Shown: piece by piece, positions 10,293 through 21,033 of the stretch | Numbering within the stretch: position 1 is the stretch's first letter | How the letters are laid out: each line of letters starts with the position of its first letter | Source of the DNA: Antedon mediterranea | Taxonomy: Eukaryota > Echinodermata > Crinoidea > Comatulida > Antedonidae | Assembly: GCF_964355755.1 (NCBI RefSeq) | Contig: NC_092673.1 | Span: forward strand, 10,919,001 to 10,983,000 | Reading direction: 5' to 3' | DNA length: 64,000 bases | The notes under the pieces: generated by a model | What the model saw: the letters and a program-made list of their open reading frames with translations, nothing else | Told to the model about the DNA's origin: nothing | Databases searched by the model: none | Position numbers and translations under genes: made by a program

Positions 10293-10858
10293 GACCCCAT
10301 TTACACTTAGGCCGGCCCTGGGTCGGCAATTGAAGTGTAAATACTCCAAAAAGTTAGGCCGGCCCTGGGCCGGACGCAGATCTGGGCCACCTCTCCAAGT
10401 AGGTTCAGGAGCGGCTTTTACGTTTTGGGCCGGCTTACGCAGTGAACCGTGAACAACGTTTTTATGAGGTTGTTGTTAGATATTTTGTAAAAAGAACCTC
10501 CTCTTCATTATCCTCATCTGTGACTTCTTTCAATAAAGTATTCCTTCGCATATACATAAAATACAGCCATGTTATATATAAAACAGTGGGGTTCATTTTG
10601 TTTTTAACGGGACAAAAAACAACAATACAGTATAAATATAAAACGGTCGGTTCGCGCGGAAAGTTGAATTGACGATCGAGAGAGAAAAATGTAAACAAAC
10701 TGTACTTCGTATCCCAGCATGCAATGGTACTTCCGATATAATTATTTACGACCAGTAATCTGCGTCGCTAGTAAACGCTCTGGGCCGGCCTAAAAAGGTA
10801 AATATTTGCAACCGGCCCAGGACCGGCTCTGGACCCAAACGTAAGTGTAAATGGAGTC
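10293..10858. mobile_element. PIF/Harbinger-like MITE abutting the PIGK 5' end
   Basis: A 566-bp element flanked by TAA at 10290-10292 and 10859-10861. The left end GACCCCATTTACACTTA matches the complement of the right end (GACTCCATTTACACTTA). Subterminal GGCCGG-rich blocks (GGCCGGCCCTGGG) are mirrored at both ends. A 3-bp TWA-type duplication is typical of PIF/Harbinger. It has no convincing transposase. Its right edge is 10 bp before the proposed PIGK start codon, and it contains promoter-like motifs (10713-10735). Confidence 0.75.
10713..10735 (+). promoter_or_regulatory. ZNF143-like and ETS-like motifs upstream of PIGK
   Basis: CCCAGCATGC (10713-10722) matches the core of the ZNF143/Staf promoter element, and ACTTCCG (10729-10735) matches the ETS core. 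Both are common in promoters of housekeeping genes (established knowledge). They lie ~135-155 bp before the proposed ATG and inside the Harbinger-like MITE. Function as the PIGK promoter is inferred. Confidence 0.4.
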
Positions 10859-10868
10859 TAAGACAACA

Positions 10869-11007
10869 ATGTTTAAAACATTTAAGGAAATCATATGTAG
10901 GGGAATTATACTGCCGTATGCACTCTCGGAGACCCCTTCATGGAATTGGAATATTGTTTTTGCATTTATTTTTTGTCACCTTGTCATTATAATTTTGTTG
11001 AACCAAG
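10869..11007 (+). CDS. PIGK: PIGK exon 1 (signal peptide), tentative
   Basis: Proposed first coding exon of the GPI-anchor transamidase protease subunit. From ATG at 10869 the frame stays open for 46 codons plus one base and ends at AACCAAG|GTAGGA (donor at 11008). Residues ~30-45 form the hydrophobic stretch NIVFAFIFCHLVIIILL, suited to an ER signal sequence, preceded by a rather long N-terminal region. The phase-1 end fits only the acceptor after TTCCAG at 11113. Joining gives LLNQVENVFKSGHTNNW, consistent with the family, where a signal peptide directly precedes FxSGHTNNWAVL. The start codon and exon limits are inferred. The start lies 10 bp from a MITE, so the true 5' end could differ. 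Confidence 0.5.
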
Positions 11008-11113
11008 GTAGGATTTACTAGTGTATGGCCTTGCTAGGCCCACAGGGTATTTTTAACATGCAAAATGGTATTACTGTAGTTTAGAATTTTATATATTTTT
11101 TTGTAGGTTCCAG

Positions 11114-11160
11114 TAGAAAATGTCTTCAAAAGTGGTCACACAAATAACTGGGCAGTTTTG
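11114..11160 (+). CDS. PIGK: PIGK exon 2 (start of mature GPI transamidase protease)
   Basis: A 47-bp exon encoding VENVFKSGHTNNWAVL (its first base comes from exon 1). The SGHTNNWAVLV block is nearly invariant at the N-terminus of PIGK/GPI8, the caspase-like (C13) cysteine protease of the ER GPI transamidase that cleaves the C-terminal signal and attaches the GPI anchor. The acceptor is a T-rich tract ending TTCCAG, and the donor GTAAGT at 11161 is a perfect consensus. It ends in phase 0, which fits exon 3 beginning GTA TGC. Using the earlier AG at 11106 would add GTTCCAG but would not match the exon 1 phase. Catalytic residues are in later exons outside the window. Confidence 0.85.
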
Positions 11161-11254
11161 GTAAGTGCATTTTAAATAACTTTTGTACTTTTTTCAACTG
11201 TTGATGAATAAACATCAACCCTTGCCTGTGCAATGGACATATACGGTAGGCATT

Positions 11255-11847
11255 ATACATCATTTATTAATTAAAAGAGTTCACATCTACATTATACTGT
11301 ACGTATTCGAATCTCTTTAACATGTTCATATGTTGTTGATCTTCCGAAATTGCTATCATCATGTTTCATTTTAAACATTGGAATAAAAGGAGAGTCCTGT
11401 AATTTCACCTATTCTACACTGTATGTAGTATATACAGTATACTGTATACTAATTACTATAACACAAATAGACAGAATTCAGCACTAACAGCATATTCTTC
11501 TGTGTGCAACATTCCAGCGTGCGGATTACTAACGTCAAAGTGACAAGTTCTATGTTTTTCTTCTTTCTTTCTGTCATTATTTGTGGCTCGCGTAAAATGT
11601 GTTAACATAGATTTCATAACTTTGTCAACATATGAACATTATTATGAAGTTGTGCAGCATTTATTATTTAAAAACGTCAGAGTTGCGCAACATGACTTAC
11701 GCGCGATTTATGAATTTCAATGATTGTTCATGTAAAAACCAAACATTATTTTTTATTGACACTTTGTCATATCAATGGCAAACCTTTTGTTGATTAAAAT
11801 TTCAAAATTGTTGTTGTTTAGCACATGCATTTGTGCGCACAGCTTGT
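11255..11847 (+). repeat. Diverged inverted copy of the array unit
   Basis: A degenerate copy of the 1.5-kb array unit, in the orientation opposite to the main array. CTATTCTACACTGTATGTA, GAATTCAGCACTAACA and TTCTGTGTGCAACATTCCA match the complement of the unit head. The terminal hairpin is decayed to AACGTCAAAGTGACAAGTT. Past TTCTTCTTTCTTTCTG the next partial unit continues (GACTTACGCGCGATTTATG) until the insertion at 11848. It is more diverged than the main array, so probably older. Confidence 0.7.
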
Positions 11848-13600
11848 CAGGCCCGTATCCAGGGGGGGTGCGTTGGGTGCAGACGCACCCCCCCCCCCCC
11901 AAGTCCCAAAAGGTCCACTATTTCCTCGGTTGGTATTTTTTCTTGTCTTGTTTAACTAAAGACAATATCATTATATATATACAAAATTTACATTATCAAT
12001 GGTATACAAACAAAAATATGCTAATATAAAATGAAAAAATACCGGTAATTAAATTACGGAATCTGAACTGACTACAAACTCGATGTAAAACATGCGCAGT
12101 CGATCATGTGACGACAAGCAATAGCTTAGCGCTTCATGTACGCGGTACGCGGTAAAGTGTTTGCTGGAGAAATACAGACAACTTAACGTCAATGAACACG
12201 TGTACTTTTTGTCGGGGAATATAATATACAGTAAAAAGCGTTCGCGTTCACTTCGTAGCTAGCTTCAGCGCCTAGAAAACCGCGACGTTTCATTGACCGT
12301 GAGAGTGCGTCAGAGTGATATTATGCACTTTATATGCATTCATTATTGCCAGCGATCTAACTTACTACTAAACAATAGCTAGGTACGCACTTGTCTGGCG
12401 GTATCCCTTTGTACGAATCGTTCAACGTTGGGTCGAGACGCGTGATATCAAGTTTCATCCAGGGACCAAAATGTGTAATGTGTTATTTTCCAGGCGAAGT
12501 TTACCGACGGTTACGTCGTGTACTGCGTCGACGTACGCTACACTACAGCAAAAACGAATTATGTTAATTGTTCGTTTGTTCACCAATTTTTTAATTTACA
12601 AGTAACCTTCTGTACCATGGGGCACCTAAAATAAATTTTTCATCCATTACTAAACAAAAAAACATGCCATTTTCGCTTAGCCAACATTATAGCTATAGTT
12701 ATTACATTTTCAATATCCTGTATGTCATGAATTTCTCACCACTCGGAAGTCCAGATGGTACGCATGCATACACCTGGGAGGAATAAACTTTTTTCCCCGA
12801 CTGAAAAAGGTCTACGCTTGCGTTTTTTAAGCCTCTAGGCCTGATGTTTCCAAAGTATAAAATGCAATTTTGAAGACCTGTAGCTCTAGTTTTAAACATT
12901 TTCTTAGCTCAGCCCCAACAATAAAGCTGGTCATATTTCGAAGAACAAGAAGTACATTTTCCGGGACCTAACATCTCTATTTTTCAAACATTTCTTAGCT
13001 CAGTCACAACCCATGATAGGGACTTATATATTTTTTTTCATGTTTTGAAGTATAATAAGTCCAATTTCCGGGACCTCCAACTCTATTTTTCAAAATTTTC
13101 TTTGAACTTTTATTTTTTAAATTGAAAAATATGGATTGAAACAGTCATCGCGCATCGTTTTTTTGCACGCAGTATTTTATTTATGCATTATAAAAAATGG
13201 AAAAAATGGCTACCCTAAATCTGATTTAAAAGACCTCAAATGACGCTAGAACGCGTTGCTTCCGGGGGCTTCGCCCCCCTGGACCCCCACCGGGGGCCCT
13301 TGGCGGCCCCTGGCCCTCAGCCTAGTGATGCTCGCATAGCCCCTCGTCGGGGATTGTAGCCCCCGCGTCGGGAAGATCCTGGCGCCACCCCTGCTGAGTT
13401 GGCCTCATCATGAAAGCGTTAAGTTCTGGTGTCCATCGTTCAACTAGCCCAAGCCACAACAGAGAGTCTTACATCAGTCTTTAGAACGTCAAATAACGCA
13501 AATTTTTGCTGATCGGGGGCCCTTGGCGGCCCCCTGGCCCTCAGCCATTGTTGCTCGCTTCGCTCGCACCCCCCCATTATAAATGCTGCATACGGGCCTG
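11848..13600. mobile_element. TIR element with CAGGCCCGTAT ends and 5-bp duplication
   Basis: A 1753-bp element flanked by CTTGT at 11843-11847 and 13601-13605. Both ends read CAGGCCCGTAT inward, followed by a G-rich tract next to GGTGCG. Near the right end two GC-rich stem-forming segments repeat GGGGGCCCTTGGCGGCCCC (13300s and 13510s). No transposase was found. The 63-66 aa frames within it match nothing I know. CAG-starting ends and a 5-bp duplication suggest a hAT relative, but the superfamily is uncertain. It entered the degenerate array-unit copy. Confidence 0.7.
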
Positions 13601-13849
13601 CTTGTACAAAGCAAAGAAAAATAGTTTTTGCAATTGAGTTTATTTTTCATACCTGTAATAGATTTCATTCATTTTGATGAACTTTAATGGCAAAATAACG
13701 ATGTATGTGTTGAACAATAATAATTGTGTGCTAAAGAATAGGTAATTTAATGCAAATTTGTGCAGGTAATTTTCTTGAAAAAGTTCTTATTAGACTGAAT
13801 AGAAACATATACCTTCAGGTTAATTTGAGCCCTATTTAAAGTTTTTCTA

Positions 13850-14171
13850 ACTGTTACGGAGTTATATCATATATCGAATGATGTGAATATCGAACTTATG
13901 TGCGTAGCTTTTCGACCGTTTTACTTGCCTAGGGAGTTTAATGAACTTTATGTTATTATAGCATATATTCCCCTAGATACAGACGCGAATAAAGCAGCTA
14001 AGATCGTTACCGAAACTGTACATAAGTTTAAGATAAATCTCCTGATTCGCCTAAACTTATTATGGGTGATTTAAAACCATTGTGATAAAGAATTGTCGAA
14101 TTTTCTTCAAAATTTCGTAAAATGCGTCAACAAACCAACCAGAGGAGATAACATTCTTGAACAGTGCTATA
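13850..14171 (+). pseudogene. CR1-like LINE, piece 1: endonuclease
   Basis: The frame VTELYHISNDVNIELMC...RPFYLPREFNELYVIIAYIP and DANKAAKIVTETVHKF is the endonuclease of a CR1-superfamily LINE. Near 14050 one frame change occurs at LLWVI/GDL (the GDFN block), after which NHCDKELSNFLQNF, NKPTRGDNILEQCY follows to 14171. It is cut by the TA-flanked element at 14172 and continues in frame at 15748 (EQCYSSVDNSYK). Confidence 0.85.
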
Positions 14172-15747
14172 CAGTACTGACTACAAATCATGTACCATAA
14201 CCCGCGTTTGTCGCGCGTGTAAAATATGTGTAATTGCCGCGTGCCTGTATTTGCCGTGTGGACCATGACGTCATCACTTTGTAGCTTTTTACTGGTAAAA
14301 TATGGAACTCCCGGTACGACGCCCGCGACAACACACACGTGGGTATCAGTTTGTTTTGTTTCTATTGTTTAGGCCTACCATCATATATGTAATCTGAACC
14401 CGCCCGTTACTGTATGTAACAAAGTTTATTTTTTCGCTATTGTTAGGCAAACAATAAATAAGAAAGTTTATAGAATTCATGTAAATTGTTTTTCATCGGG
14501 TTTTTGTTTAGAGTTGACGTCGTATTAAAATACAGAGCTAGGAGTGTTTTAGGCCAAGTACAGTATTCGCACAAACTGTGACTGTGAATGGGTTTTCCGC
14601 CGCTCGGTGTAGAAAGTCAAATGATTACGTTCTTCTAACACGTTTATTAAATGTCTTTTAGTATATTTCTATCTAACATGTCTGCATTGTATACTTGCTT
14701 TATAAATTCTCTGCTTATGAAACGACTTAATAAGTTGCTAAATTGACGTTTAAAACAGATATTTGTCTGACATCAGCCCATGTTTATAATGAAAACAAAA
14801 CAAGGTTCCGAAAATGGTACAGTCCAAAATGAGGTGTGCAATTAAATAATATCAACGTAAACACATGCGCACGGTATCAGGGCTGTAATTATAAGAGAAC
14901 TGATTTCCCCTGGACGGGAAATGGTAAAAACTTGTATTTATTCGACCTCGCTTCTCTCTCTCGCTCTGGCTGTGTGCGGAGGATTGCTCCAACGTGGTTT
15001 CGTTCAGCGATTAATGGTCCAGTCCGTAACAGGGGTGTACATTAGTTACCGCGCTAAATACATGCATGTCAATACTGGTGTTGTAATACTATATAAATGT
15101 TTTCCTCCCCGACGGGGAATGGTAAAACCTTTATGTTATTATTTGGCCTAGCAAATTGTGGGTACTCAATGGATGAACTCTACAACGTGGTGCGTACCAC
15201 CAGCGACGATCGTGTTTTGAAAGATATTGTTGGGTCTTTTCTACCTTGTTTTTTTTAATGAGTTTTCTCAAATACTTAATAAATATGACTTAAAAATATA
15301 TATAAACAAACCCTGAAAGCAAACTAGGCCTAGAATAGTAGTACTGTACTCCCGGTAGTAAGCCTACTATACTAAACTAGGCCTCCTAGGCCTAGCTAGT
15401 AATAGTATTTTCAATCACAGACATAATTGCATCATGGAGGTTTTTACCTCCATGATGGCACTATGATAAATAAATCGATTTTTTATTTCAAACAGGCCTA
15501 TATTTTGTTATATAAAATGCTGTTATCCTGTACTATAATTCCAGTTATTGACTGTTTGGTGATAATAATATATATGAACAAAACATCAACAAATTATAAA
15601 TACAGTTCGCTGCAGTTGAATTACTCAATGCAGTAATGCATGAGTGAATATGGACAGTATTGTTAGTACCTAATTACACGCGAGTCACGCGTTTTTCACA
15701 CCCGTGTAAAATGTGTGGGCTTGGTATATGATATGTAGTCAGTACTG
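14172..15747. mobile_element. Non-autonomous TIR element, TA duplication (CAGTACTGACTAC ends)
   Basis: A 1576-bp element with ~25-bp terminal inverted repeats. The left end is CAGTACTGACTACAAATCAT and the right end is the complement of CAGTACTGACTACATATCAT. It is flanked by TA at 14170-14171 and 15748-15749. Removing it with one TA restores the LINE frame exactly. It has no transposase. Inside, ACGGGRAATGGTAAAA occurs twice (near 14914 and 15110), and a perfect hairpin lies at 15431-15456. It is likely a Tc1/mariner-type MITE. Confidence 0.9.
15431..15456. repeat. Perfect 11-bp-arm hairpin inside the MITE
   Basis: ATCATGGAGGT and ACCTCCATGAT are separated by four T. It may mark the junction of a further nested insertion or a fold-back core. 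Confidence 0.7.
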
Positions 15748-16165
15748 TAGTTCTGTAGATAATTCTTATAAGTGCTACATCGCTCCTGAAATCGGCAACT
15801 CTGATCATAATGTTATCCACCTTTTACCATCTTACAAGCAAAGGCTCATTAGTAAAAAACCTCTAAAGCATTTAGTGAAGATATGGGACGATGATGCTGT
15901 TCATGGACTTTGAGCATGTTTTGAGAACACAGACTGGTCCACTCTTATTGACTCTGAAAGTTTGGACGCTTCTGTTGATACTGTCAACGCATATATTGTG
16001 AAGAACAATTTGTTAAGACAAGGACTATTAAAGTGTTTGGTAATAATAAACCTTGGGCTACTAAGAAATTAAAGAGTTTGCTAACAGATACAGTACATGT
16101 AAAACCCATAAAGAAGGGGATTTAGTGAAGTTAGGTATTCTAAAAGACGAAATTAAATTAGATAC
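15748..16165 (+). pseudogene. CR1-like LINE, piece 2: endonuclease end and linker
   Basis: Continues piece 1: SSVDNSYKCYIAPEIGNSDH (the conserved SDH catalytic block), VIHLLPSYKQRLISKKPLK, KIWDDDAVHGL, a stop, then CFENTDWSTLIDSESLDASV. After a further frame change TIKVFGNNKPWATKKLKSL follows, and then KKGDLVKLGILKDEIKL. The NNKPWxTK linker is characteristic of this LINE type. It is cut at about 16165 exactly where the first array unit begins. Confidence 0.85.
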
Positions 16166-17455
16166 CAGATTTGAACTCGTCACTTTGACGAATTCTGGTT
16201 ATCTGCCGCGCAAACGCCACGTGCAGGTCATACGTTAGAATATTGCGCACAGAAAAACGATTATGCCATTGTGACCTGAAGAAAATAAAATGTTATTGTA
16301 CCCTCTAGTTTGTGTCTAAGTATATACAGAACAAAATACTGTATACATACTACATACAGTGCAGAATAGGTGGAAATAACAGAACCCTCCTTTTATTTCA
16401 ATTTTTAACATGATGACGTCATCATAATGAAACGCGTAGGTAGCAATTTTGGAAGGAAATTATCTGAGCAACAACATATTAATGTGTTGAAGAAATTTGG
16501 ATAGTAGAATATAAATGCGTGCTCTTTTAAATGTCATGAACTACGACCCAAAATATGAAAATACGACTTTTATAATTCAACTGGCCATATGATGACGTCA
16601 CAACATCCAATGCGCAACATAAATTTGTATCTACAATTCAACAGCTTCCAGAAAACATTTTAATCATGGTTATCACTTTTTATTCTGACGAGCTATAACA
16701 GATTGAAATTTACTGTAAAGATGAAAATAAATGACCCTCGTTATTTACATTTTTAGACATGATGATGTCATAAAAATTAAAATATTTTTAACTTATACGA
16801 AAGATAGTTGATTGACGTAGACAATATTAAAATTTCGGGGGAAATGGAATACGTATAAGCGAGATGCGCTCTGTTGAATGTGATGAGCAATAACGAAAGG
16901 GACAAAAATCCCATATTTTACATTCGTGTGGCCATACAATGACGTCATAACATCCGAAACATAAAAATTCTGCATGAATTCATATCTACAATTTATCTTC
17001 TTACATAATAAATTAAAAAAATTAGCTTTGATCCTGAAGGGTTATAATAGATTCAAAATTGGCATTTTTTTGACAATATTTTACAACTTTTTCAAGTAAA
17101 ACGCGCGCAAATGGTCTAAATCAACGTGTTCGTATGACATCATTTTAAAATGAAATGAAAAAAACATGATTTTCATGCTCCGTGCGCCCCTTACGCGTAA
17201 AACTTTTCGCGCGCGTGGGAATTTTTGACATGCTCAAAATGTCATGATCAGCTTAGAAAGTTGATTAGAAACAAATTTTGCGCACTGTGAATTTAAATGC
17301 GCGTGCGCGCGAAACTTCTTGTGAAACATGCCATTTTTAATCCATAGAAAGTTTGCCCTTGATATGACTTAAATTTTCACCAAGTGTCAATACAAAATGA
17401 CTTTATAATCTATGATCAATCATTTAAATTCATAAAATCGCGTGTAACTTACGCT

Positions 17456-19717
17456 CACGTATGTTCTCCCGCAATGCAAATATAGGGAAGTTAACTGGCA
17501 AAGCAAAACTATAGAGGGCGTCGAAGCAGCGAAGCGTGTTAATTGAAAGTTTTCACACAAAACGTTTTGGACACGCGACGCTGAAAGACGATTCCATACA
17601 TATAAAAGACATAAAATAAGTTTTAAAAAACTCCTCAATGATATAAAACATTAAACCTTTTTTATTTTTAAACTTATTTTCTTAAAACATATGTATATTT
17701 CAAAAATGTTTATATAATATTTTAAATACTATAACATTTCAAACATTGCTATGCAAAACAGTAAATGAACATTCTCGCTTCAAAAATTTCGGAAGTAAAA
17801 TGAGTCATCTAAAATGTTAAATTACAATTAATTCGAAGTTTTTCAAACTATACAGAGTGGTATATCATCTTGTTTAACTATTATTGCATCTAATTTTAAT
17901 TAACACGAGAGAGAAACTATTATTTCAAGGGAGTATAATTTTATTGAATTTAGGCTATTTGACACAGCAGAATAGACATGCCTGTGTTAAAGCATAGGCG
18001 CGTCTAGGCTATTATTAGGCGCGCGCGCGCTGGCGGCTAGGCCTTACAATACTATAGATACAGTACTGTACATAATAAATACTGTACTTTATTAATTAAA
18101 TTGCCTGGCTGTGCGTCTCAATAATGAAATTATGCAAGATAGTAATTTATGTATGTTTATTATATATCATATTATATAAACATACACTATATTATTTCTA
18201 TTATTATTTCTTTTTTTATCTGTAATGTTTAATATTAATAGGCAAGACCTAGATGTACCCATAGAAAAATATACCTCAAATATTTGTATGTATTCAAATT
18301 TTTAAATTAAATATTAGATTAATATTGTTAATACTGTAGATATTAAAATTCATTACTAAAAACAATGACAATATTTATCGATAGTAATCTTGATTAGGCC
18401 TAACTATTTTTCTCATCACAAATTAAAATCATATTAGAGATACATCGTATTCGTAACAATTACAATATATTTTATATTATAACATGATATAATCTTCTGG
18501 AGCCGTCAACTACAGTTAAATATCGCGTCTATTCCATTCACCATTTGACAGTGCTTTTTCAACAGCTGGAAAATTAGTCGACTGTACCATATTTTCTGAT
18601 CATTCGGAAAAATTGCCTCATGCAATAAATAAACATTTCATCTGACTCCAGACATACCTTTAAAAAAATATAATAAAAAATAAAACCAGTGTTATGTGTA
18701 ATTTATTGGTAATAAAATTGCAATACATACATATTAATTGTATGCATAATTATAAAATAAAAATACCGTACTGTACAATGTTTAAAATAAAATGTTGCCT
18801 ATTACCAAAATGGAATAACCCAAACCTAGCGTTACTTATACAACAAGTGGATTATACTATTATTAAAGACGGGGAGGTCAGTGTAATGATATAAGGAGCT
18901 GAAATAATTTTAACGATATAAAAACAATATTAACATTAATGAACTATAAAGATATACTGCAAAACATTAGTTCTTAAACAATTTAATCTATAACAAACAA
19001 TAAATTATGAAAATGTGTATAATTCGGACCACATTCCACAAAAACACCTAACGATATGCCTCGCACATGGGTGGATATATCCCCAAACTCCAGTCTCTTT
19101 TAAAACTTGTATGTAGGCCTAGGCCTTCAAATCTAGGCCTAGTCGGTATATTTAAGATATGTGATGAGAATTACCTGGCATGGTAGCATTTAAAATACTT
19201 GAGTGTGTTTGGTTGATCGCTAACATACTCAATAACAACTGTATTTTAGAGAGAAAATAGTGAAAATTCCTCGTTTTTTGTTCCATCACAACTCCACACC
19301 GTCAATTGTTTCTCTAAAACCTTTAAACCACGTGACTAGTTCAATTAATCATGAATATGTATGAGAATACCTGACCTCACAAAAAACTTCCGAATTTTTT
19401 TTTTGAAAAGTTTGAAAATTGTACGATTTTTGGTTTAAAATTTGAGTAAAATTGAGACTAAAAGTAAGATAAATAACAGGTGTATTCCGCTTTGTTTTTT
19501 CTTCGTGTTTTTAGATATTTTGATTAAAAAAGTATAAAGGAAAATAAATAAATTGTTTTAAGGTCAAATATTTATGGAAAGGCTATGAAAAATGCTAGGC
19601 CATTTGTTGATCCAAATTCAATCGACCGTTACGCAAAATAAACAAGTGCGCGTGGTTTTTAAACGGCGCGTTAATGCGCATGCGTCAAGTCGCGAAATTC
19701 TCTAGGAAACATACGTG
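17456..19717. mobile_element. Unclassified 2.26-kb insertion within array unit 1
   Basis: Begins CACGTATGTT and ends AACATACGTG (10-bp inverted ends), flanked by CGCT at 17452-17455 and 19718-19721. Undisturbed units read CTTACGCTGCGCGACTC here, so removal restores the unit to within one base. The interior is very AT-rich with a (GC)n-like patch near 18019 and TAGGCCTA motifs near 19115-19140. The only frame over 60 codons (18694-18894) matches nothing known. The 4-bp duplication does not settle a superfamily. Confidence 0.6.
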
Positions 19718-19900
19718 CGCTACGAGACTCTAACGTCATATAACGAAATTTCTTGCAAATCTACAGCTACAGGTCAATCTTATGACAAAGTTATACAATC
19801 TTATGTTGACCAGAATTAGAGATACGCTGCGAACAAAATTCCGGGAAAGAAAGAAGAATAACATAGAAGAAAAAAAAAAAAGATCCTGACAATAACAAGG

Positions 19901-19925
19901 GGTTATCCGCCAAGTGCGGATAACC
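19901..19925. repeat. Junction mini-hairpin (G:C type)
   Basis: GGTTATCCGC / GCGGATAACC with a 5-nt loop, preceded by poly-A and GATCCTGACAATAACAAG and followed by unit 2's ACTAG. A near-identical mini-unit occurs at 54110-54134. Confidence 0.9.
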
Positions 19926-19934
19926 AAAAAGAAA

Positions 19935-21033
19935 ACTAGATTAGAACTCGTCACTACGGACGAGTTAGGTTATCCGCAGCGCAAACGCCACGTGCACGTC
20001 ATACGTTAGAATATTGCGCGCAGTATAACGATTAAGCCATTGAAAAAATGTTAGTGCGCTCTCTATTTTACGTCACGTCTAAGTATATACAGTATATACT
20101 GTATACGTACTACATACTGTGCAGAATAGGTGAAAATAAGTGACCAAAGTTATTGACGCTTTTGGACATGATGACGTCATCACAATTTTAAAAACGGTAT
20201 ATCATGCGAAAGATAATTGATCGGCCTAGACAATATAAAAAAGTGGGGGGAAGTGGAATACGGATAAGTGGAGATGCGCTCTATTAAATGTGATGAGCTA
20301 TGACGAAAGAGACAAAAATTCGCTATTTTTTTTCAAGTGGCCATACGATGACGTCACTATGTCCAGTTAGCCATATCGATGCATGATTCTATATCTACAA
20401 CTCATCAACTTCCATAATATAATAAAAAATAAACTTCACCATGTAGTTTAAAATGTATGACTGTTTAAAAAAAGGCATAATTTTGACGAATTTTTGAACT
20501 TTTTCATAAAAAACGCAAGCAAATTATCCAATTCCACGTGCTCGTATGACGTAATTTTAAGTCGAAATTGTTTAAAAGTTGGTAAAATTACTAGAAAACC
20601 CTGGAAAAACATAAATCATGCGAAAAAGTTATATTTTTGCGCTACATGCGCACGCGCGCGTAAAATATTTACGCGTGCGTGGGAATTTTTGAAATGCTCA
20701 AAATGACATGAAACGCGTAGAAAGTTGATTAGAAGTTGATTTTTCGCATTTTGCAATTTTAAACGCGCATGCGTGCGTGCGAAAGATGCCATTGTTAATC
20801 CATAGAAAGTTTGCCCTTGATATGACTTAAATGTTCACCAAGTGTCATTACAAAATGACTTGGTTTTTAGTCTATGTTAAATACGCTAAATTCATAAATC
20901 GCGCGTAAAAGTAAAAAAACGAACTGTCCTGCACTTCTACAGATAGAGGTAAATCTTCTGACAAAGTTATACGATGTAATGTTGATCAGAATTTGAGATA
21001 CACGTGACACAAAATTCTGGGAAAGAAAGAAGA
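19935..21033 (-). repeat. Array unit 2 (subrepeat A deleted)
   Basis: 1099 bp. The head passes from GAATAGGTGAAAATAAGTGACC straight into subrepeat B (GACATGATGACGTCATCAC), so one subrepeat is missing, as expected for recombination between A and B. The hairpin is altered (TCACTACGGACGAG). Confidence 0.85.

Larger units (their letters stand above)
16166..19934 (-). repeat. Array unit 1 (split by a 2.3-kb insertion)
   Basis: The first unit abuts the LINE. Its minus-strand end is CTGG followed by T, which still fits the CTRR rule for Helitron termini. The hairpin has one mismatch (GACGAATT). Without the insertion at 17456-19717 it is ~1.5 kb. Block C resumes at 19722 (ACGAGACTCTAACGTCAT). Confidence 0.8.

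Noticed and set aside
10222-10698. 76-78 codon frames across the Harbinger-like MITE
   Set aside because: They cross the TIRs and GGCCGG blocks and match no transposase. Treated as chance frames.
11107-11113. Alternative PIGK exon 2 start after TTTTTTGTAG
   Set aside because: It would be phase 0 and incompatible with the phase-1 end of exon 1. The downstream TTCCAG keeps the frame. It remains possible if exon 1 is wrong.
12702-12899. 66-codon minus frame inside the CAGGCCCGTAT element
   Set aside because: Short, no motif, and within non-coding transposon sequence.
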